Source of the DNA: Bradyrhizobium liaoningense
GTDB taxonomy: Bacteria > Pseudomonadota > Alphaproteobacteria > Rhizobiales > Xanthobacteraceae
DNA: 55,151 nucleotides
Assembly (NCBI RefSeq): GCF_018130955.1
Contig: NZ_JAFCJM010000044.1
Location: 1-55,151 of the forward strand
Direction of reading: 5' to 3'
Position 1 is the stretch's first letter. The number at the start of each line of letters is the position of its first letter. The notes under the pieces were generated by a model that worked only from the letters and a program-made list of their open reading frames with translations, had not been told where the DNA came from and searched no databases. Both the position numbers and the translations under genes were made by a program. Below are positions 52,184 through 55,151 of this stretch, in pieces.

Positions 52184-53317
52184 TCAATACCGATAAGGCT
52201 CGATGTCGAGCAGCGGAAATGCGGAGAATACCGAGGGCAGGTTCGTCGCGGTTGCCGGATGCAGGCAGGACTTGTCGACCTCCGCAAACGAGGTGGCCCC
52301 CAACAGGCCGAGGCAGCGCAGCACCTCGTCTTCCAACAGTTCCAGCATCCGCGTCACACCGGCTTCGCCTGCGGCCGCGAGCGCCCAGCATTGCAGCCGG
52401 CCGATGCCGACCATGTCGGCGCCCGCCGCGATTGCCTTGACGATGTCGGTGCCGCGGCAGAAGCCGCCGTCGACCATGATCTTGGCGCGGCCCTTCACGG
52501 CGTCGACGATCTCCGGCAGCACATGCATGGCGCCGCGGCCGTGATCGAGCTGGCGGCCGCCATGGTTGGAGACGTAGATCCACTCGACGCCGTGATCGAG
52601 CGCGATCCGCGCGTCCTCGGCCGTCGCGATGCCCTTGATGATGAGCGGGATCTTGTACTTGTCCTTGACCAGCTTCACGGTCTTCCAGTTCAGGCCCTTC
52701 TGGTAGTCGCCGCCGGTAGCGCGCAGCCGACTCTCGCGAACATAGCGTTTTGCGATGTCACGTTCGCGACGGCTGTAATGGGCGGTATCGACCGTGAGGC
52801 AGAAGCCGGCATAGCTGTGCTTGATCGAGCGGCTGACGACATCCTCGACGAAGGCGTCGTCGCCGCGGACATAGAGCTGGTAGAAGCGCAGCGCGTCGGG
52901 GGCGGCTTGCGCGACCTTTTCAAGGCCGGGCTCAGACACCGAGCTCAGCATGTGCGCCGCGCCGAATGCCCCGGCGCCGCGCGCGACGCTGGCCGCGCCA
53001 TGCGGATCAAAAATCTCGAGCGCGCCGACGGGGGCCAGCACCACGGGCAGGCGCATCTTGCGGCCGAACAGCTCGACGGAGCCGTCGACCTTGCTGACGT
53101 CGCGCAGCACGCGGGGGCGGAAGGCGATCTCGTCCAGCGCCATGCGGTTGCGGCGCATCGTGGTCTCGGTCTCGGCCGCACCGACGATGTAGTCCCAGGC
53201 GTTCTGGTTGAGGTTGGCGCGCGCCTTCCGGATGAACTCGTGCAGGTTCTGGAACGGCTCGTCGCTGGCACCGAGTTCGACGTTTCGGCTGGGCCGGATG
53301 CGGGGCGCTTCGTTCAT
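52184..53317 (-). CDS. FMN-dependent alpha-hydroxy-acid oxidase/dehydrogenase (LldD/glycolate oxidase family)
   Basis: A TIM-barrel flavoenzyme of 377 residues that oxidises an L-2-hydroxy acid such as lactate, glycolate or mandelate to the 2-keto acid. Characteristic parts: LAPVGALEIFDPHGAASVARG, RFYQLYVRGD, LTVDTAHYSRRERD, catalytic His and Arg in YVSNHGGRQLDHG, and FMN phosphate binding in VDGGFCRGTDIVKAIAAGAD plus GIGR. ATG 53317 follows GGGAGGAG closely; the open frame upstream is not coding. The substrate is not certain. The HAD phosphatase follows, which would fit glycolate metabolism if that enzyme acted on phosphoglycolate (speculative). Confidence 0.9.
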   Translation of the reverse strand: MNEAPRIRPSRNVELGASDEPFQNLHEFIRKARANLNQNAWDYIVGAAETETTMRRNRMALDEIAFRPRVLRDVSKVDGSVELFGRKMRLPVVLAPVGALEIFDPHGAASVARGAGAFGAAHMLSSVSEPGLEKVAQAAPDALRFYQLYVRGDDAFVEDVVSRSIKHSYAGFCLTVDTAHYSRRERDIAKRYVRESRLRATGGDYQKGLNWKTVKLVKDKYKIPLIIKGIATAEDARIALDHGVEWIYVSNHGGRQLDHGRGAMHVLPEIVDAVKGRAKIMVDGGFCRGTDIVKAIAAGADMVGIGRLQCWALAAAGEAGVTRMLELLEDEVLRCLGLLGATSFAEVDKSCLHPATATNLPSVFSAFPLLDIEPYRY

Positions 53318-53609
53318 TGTTCTCCTCCCGGTTTCTTTGAGCTTATGCCATCGCCTATCGCGTCCGGCGCTCGGAAACCATCCCAAAATTGCATAGCTTG
53401 CGGGCGGGTGGCGCGCTGCAATTCTTGCCTGGTGCGACCGGCCGTCCAACGTTGCCAAAGATTTAGGTCAGGACGAAGAGGTTTTTGTCGAAGGACGGCC
53501 ACCGCGTTCAACCCGGCCTTGAAGAAACCAGAATGGTATTGTGAGAAACGAACTGGATCGCCATTTGCATGGCGGCTCCCAATCGCCAACGAAAAAGGCT
53601 TGCCATTCC

Positions 53610-54956
53610 ATGCGGAAATCCCTGCTGTTCCCCCTCGGTGCGCTTACAGGCGTGTGCCTCACTCTCCTCGTGACCTCTCCGCAAGGCGAGAACTGGGTGG
53701 CGGCAGCGAGAGCGGCCGCAGGCGGCGATGACGCCTATGCGCAGCTCAATCTGTTCGGCGAGGTGTTTGAGCGGGTCAAGGCGAGCTATGTCGAGAAGCC
53801 CGACAATGCCAAGCTGATCGAGGGCGCCATCAACGGCATGGTGACCTCGCTCGATCCGCATTCGCGCTACATGAACGAGAAATCCTGGAGCGAGATGCAG
53901 GAGACGACGTCCGGCGAGTTCGGCGGTCTCGGCATCGAGGTCACGATGGAGGAAGGTCTCGTCAAGGTCGTAGCGCCCATCGACGATACGCCAGCGTCCA
54001 AGGCCGGCCTGCTCTCCGGCGATTTGATCAGCAAGATCGACGGCGACAACGTTCAGGGCATGACGCTCGAGCAGGCCGTCAACAAGATGAAGGGGCCGGT
54101 CGACACCAAGACCAAGCTCACCATCCTGCGCAAAGGCGCGGACGCGCCGATCGATGTCGCGATCACGCGCGAGATCATCCACGTGCGCCCGGTTCGCTAT
54201 CACACCGAGAACGGCGATATCGGCTACATCCGCGTCACCTCGTTCAACGAGCAGACTACCGACGGCCTGCGCAAGGCGATATCAGCGATCTCCAAGGAGA
54301 TTCCGCCGGAGAAGCTCGCCGGCTACGTCGTTGACCTCCGCAACAATCCGGGCGGATTGCTCGACCAGGCGGTCTCGGTGTCGAGTGCATTCCTCGCCCG
54401 CGGCGAGGTCGTCTCGACGCGCGGCCGCAACCCGGAAGAGACCCAGCGCTTCACCGCGCATGGCGGCGACCTCACCAAGGGCAAGCCGCTGGTCGTCCTG
54501 ATCAACGGCGGTTCGGCCTCGGCTTCGGAGATCGTGGCCGGCGCGCTGCATGATCACAAGCGCGCGACCTTGATCGGCACGCGTTCCTTCGGCAAGGGCT
54601 CGGTGCAGACAATCATTCCGCTCGGCTCCGGCAGCGGCGCACTGGCGCTGACCACGGCGCGCTACTACACGCCGTCGGGCCGCTCGATCCAGGCCCAGGG
54701 CATCGCGCCCGACATCGAGATCCTCCAGGACGTGCCGCCGGAGCTGAAGGGCCGTATCGACACCATGGCCGAGTCCCAGATGCGCGGCCATCTCTCCGCC
54801 GCCGACGGCACCGAGCAGACCGGTTCGCAATCCTACGTTCCGCCGGAAGAGAAGGACGACAAGGCCCTGCATGCCGCCTTCGACTTCCTGCATGGAGTGA
54901 CCGCGAACGCAGCCACGGCCGCGCGACCGACGCCGAAGGCGGCGGTGCCGAACTAG
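53610..54956 (+). CDS. ctpA: Carboxyl-terminal processing protease (S41, CtpA type)
   Basis: Exported serine protease that trims or degrades periplasmic proteins. A signal peptide or anchor (residues 1-38) is followed by a PDZ domain (about 95-180, GEFGGLGIEVTMEEGLVKVV) and the tail-specific protease core (190-390). The catalytic Ser is in INGGSASASEIVAGAL and Lys in SFGKGSVQTIIPL; LRNNPGGLLDQAV is the family signature. It has 448 residues from ATG 53610; a GTG at 53541 is open but gives a poor N terminus. A nested palindrome follows the stop. Confidence 0.92.
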   Translation: MRKSLLFPLGALTGVCLTLLVTSPQGENWVAAARAAAGGDDAYAQLNLFGEVFERVKASYVEKPDNAKLIEGAINGMVTSLDPHSRYMNEKSWSEMQETTSGEFGGLGIEVTMEEGLVKVVAPIDDTPASKAGLLSGDLISKIDGDNVQGMTLEQAVNKMKGPVDTKTKLTILRKGADAPIDVAITREIIHVRPVRYHTENGDIGYIRVTSFNEQTTDGLRKAISAISKEIPPEKLAGYVVDLRNNPGGLLDQAVSVSSAFLARGEVVSTRGRNPEETQRFTAHGGDLTKGKPLVVLINGGSASASEIVAGALHDHKRATLIGTRSFGKGSVQTIIPLGSGSGALALTTARYYTPSGRSIQAQGIAPDIEILQDVPPELKGRIDTMAESQMRGHLSAADGTEQTGSQSYVPPEEKDDKALHAAFDFLHGVTANAATAARPTPKAAVPN

Positions 54957-54969
54957 TTGCAGCCGTAAG

Positions 54970-55070
54970 GGTGGGTTAGCCTTGCGACTGCGCGAAGCGC
55001 AGTTCGCTGGGCGTAAAACCCACCTCTTTGTTCTCCGCTCATTTAGAGAAGTGGTGGGTTACGCCTTCGG
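54970..55070. repeat. Nested palindromic intergenic repeat
   Basis: GGTGGGTT (54970-54977) and AACCCACC (55017-55024) are inverted copies around an inner perfect hairpin, ACTGCGC (54987-54993) with GCGCAGT (54997-55003). A third GGTGGGTT with ACGCCTTCGG follows at 55053-55070. It fills the gap between two convergent genes and could end transcription of both. Elements of this look, with GGGTTACGCC...GGCTAACCC, are scattered in Bradyrhizobium genomes as far as I recall; copy number was not checked. Confidence 0.55.
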
Positions 55071-55151
55071 CTAGCTTTGGTCTCTCAGGAGGTTGTCCAT
55101 CTGGTCTGAACCGAGGAAGCTGAGGTTGCGAAGCTTCAGTGTTCCAGGGAG
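55071..55151 (-). CDS. C-terminal fragment of an unidentified gene leaving the window
   Basis: Read on the minus strand, the last 26 codons before the TAG at 55073-55071 give a plausible protein end (LPGTLKLRNLSFLGSDQMDN, then LLRDQS) with normal codon use. The start lies beyond base 55151. It converges with the S41 protease gene. The family cannot be named from so short a piece. Confidence 0.4.
   Translation of the reverse strand, partial: LPGTLKLRNLSFLGSDQMDNLLRDQS

Noticed and set aside
52154..53731. 525-codon plus-strand frame over the alpha-hydroxy-acid oxidase gene
   Set aside because: Antisense shadow; the minus-strand oxidase has a full set of active-site motifs and a strong ribosome site.

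Overview
The window looks like chromosomal DNA of an alphaproteobacterium of the Nitrobacteraceae, most likely Bradyrhizobium or a close relative. The evidence is the high GC content, the gene order rpsB-tsf-pyrH-frr-uppS-cdsA-dxr-rseP-bamA-lpxD-fabZ-lpxA-lpxI-lpxB, the use of LpxI, and LexA boxes of the alphaproteobacterial form GTTC-N7-GTTC. The genus call is inference from gene content; no search was run.

Layout. 1-77: the 3' end (domains V and VI) of a group II intron whose body lies left of the window. 149-3979: a 32-residue membrane peptide behind two back-to-back LexA boxes, then dnaE. 4111-7688: a Tat-exported beta-carbonic anhydrase and a long secreted caspase-fold protein that has lost both catalytic residues. 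7906-23026: a dense block for translation factors, UMP kinase, isoprenoid and phospholipid precursors, the outer-membrane assembly factor BamA and lipid A synthesis; a small antisense KTSC-domain gene sits between fabZ and lpxA. 23134-28412: a winged-helix/TPR regulator and a LysR-controlled flavin monooxygenase with a Bug-type solute-binding protein. 28506-33618: gltA, gltX, glnS and a small NTF2-like gene.

33620-45216 looks accessory. Its centre is a tightly packed minus-strand group: two subunits of a molybdenum hydroxylase, a CxxCH haem protein of the Tll0287/DUF3365 type, a hybrid histidine kinase with two receiver domains, a single-domain response regulator, and a receiver-adenylate cyclase fusion with all its catalytic residues. 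The gaps and overlaps suggest one operon in which exported redox chemistry could be read out as phosphorelay and cAMP. An unlinked type I glutamine synthetase, two small proteins (one with SPW repeats) and an MFS symporter follow.

45635-50933: comEC and a GAF-domain gene, both cut at their 3' ends and joined tail to tail at about 47,180; a small conserved protein; lexA with its own LexA box; moeA. 51082-55151: a translationally coupled pair (about 100-residue protein plus 30-residue membrane peptide), a HAD phosphatase, an FMN alpha-hydroxy-acid oxidase, a CtpA-type S41 protease, a nested palindromic repeat, and the last 26 codons of a minus-strand gene that leaves the window.

The best candidates for undescribed biology are the SOS-controlled membrane peptide next to dnaE and the molybdenum hydroxylase-haem sensor-phosphorelay-cyclase operon. 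No tRNA, rRNA or CRISPR array was seen.
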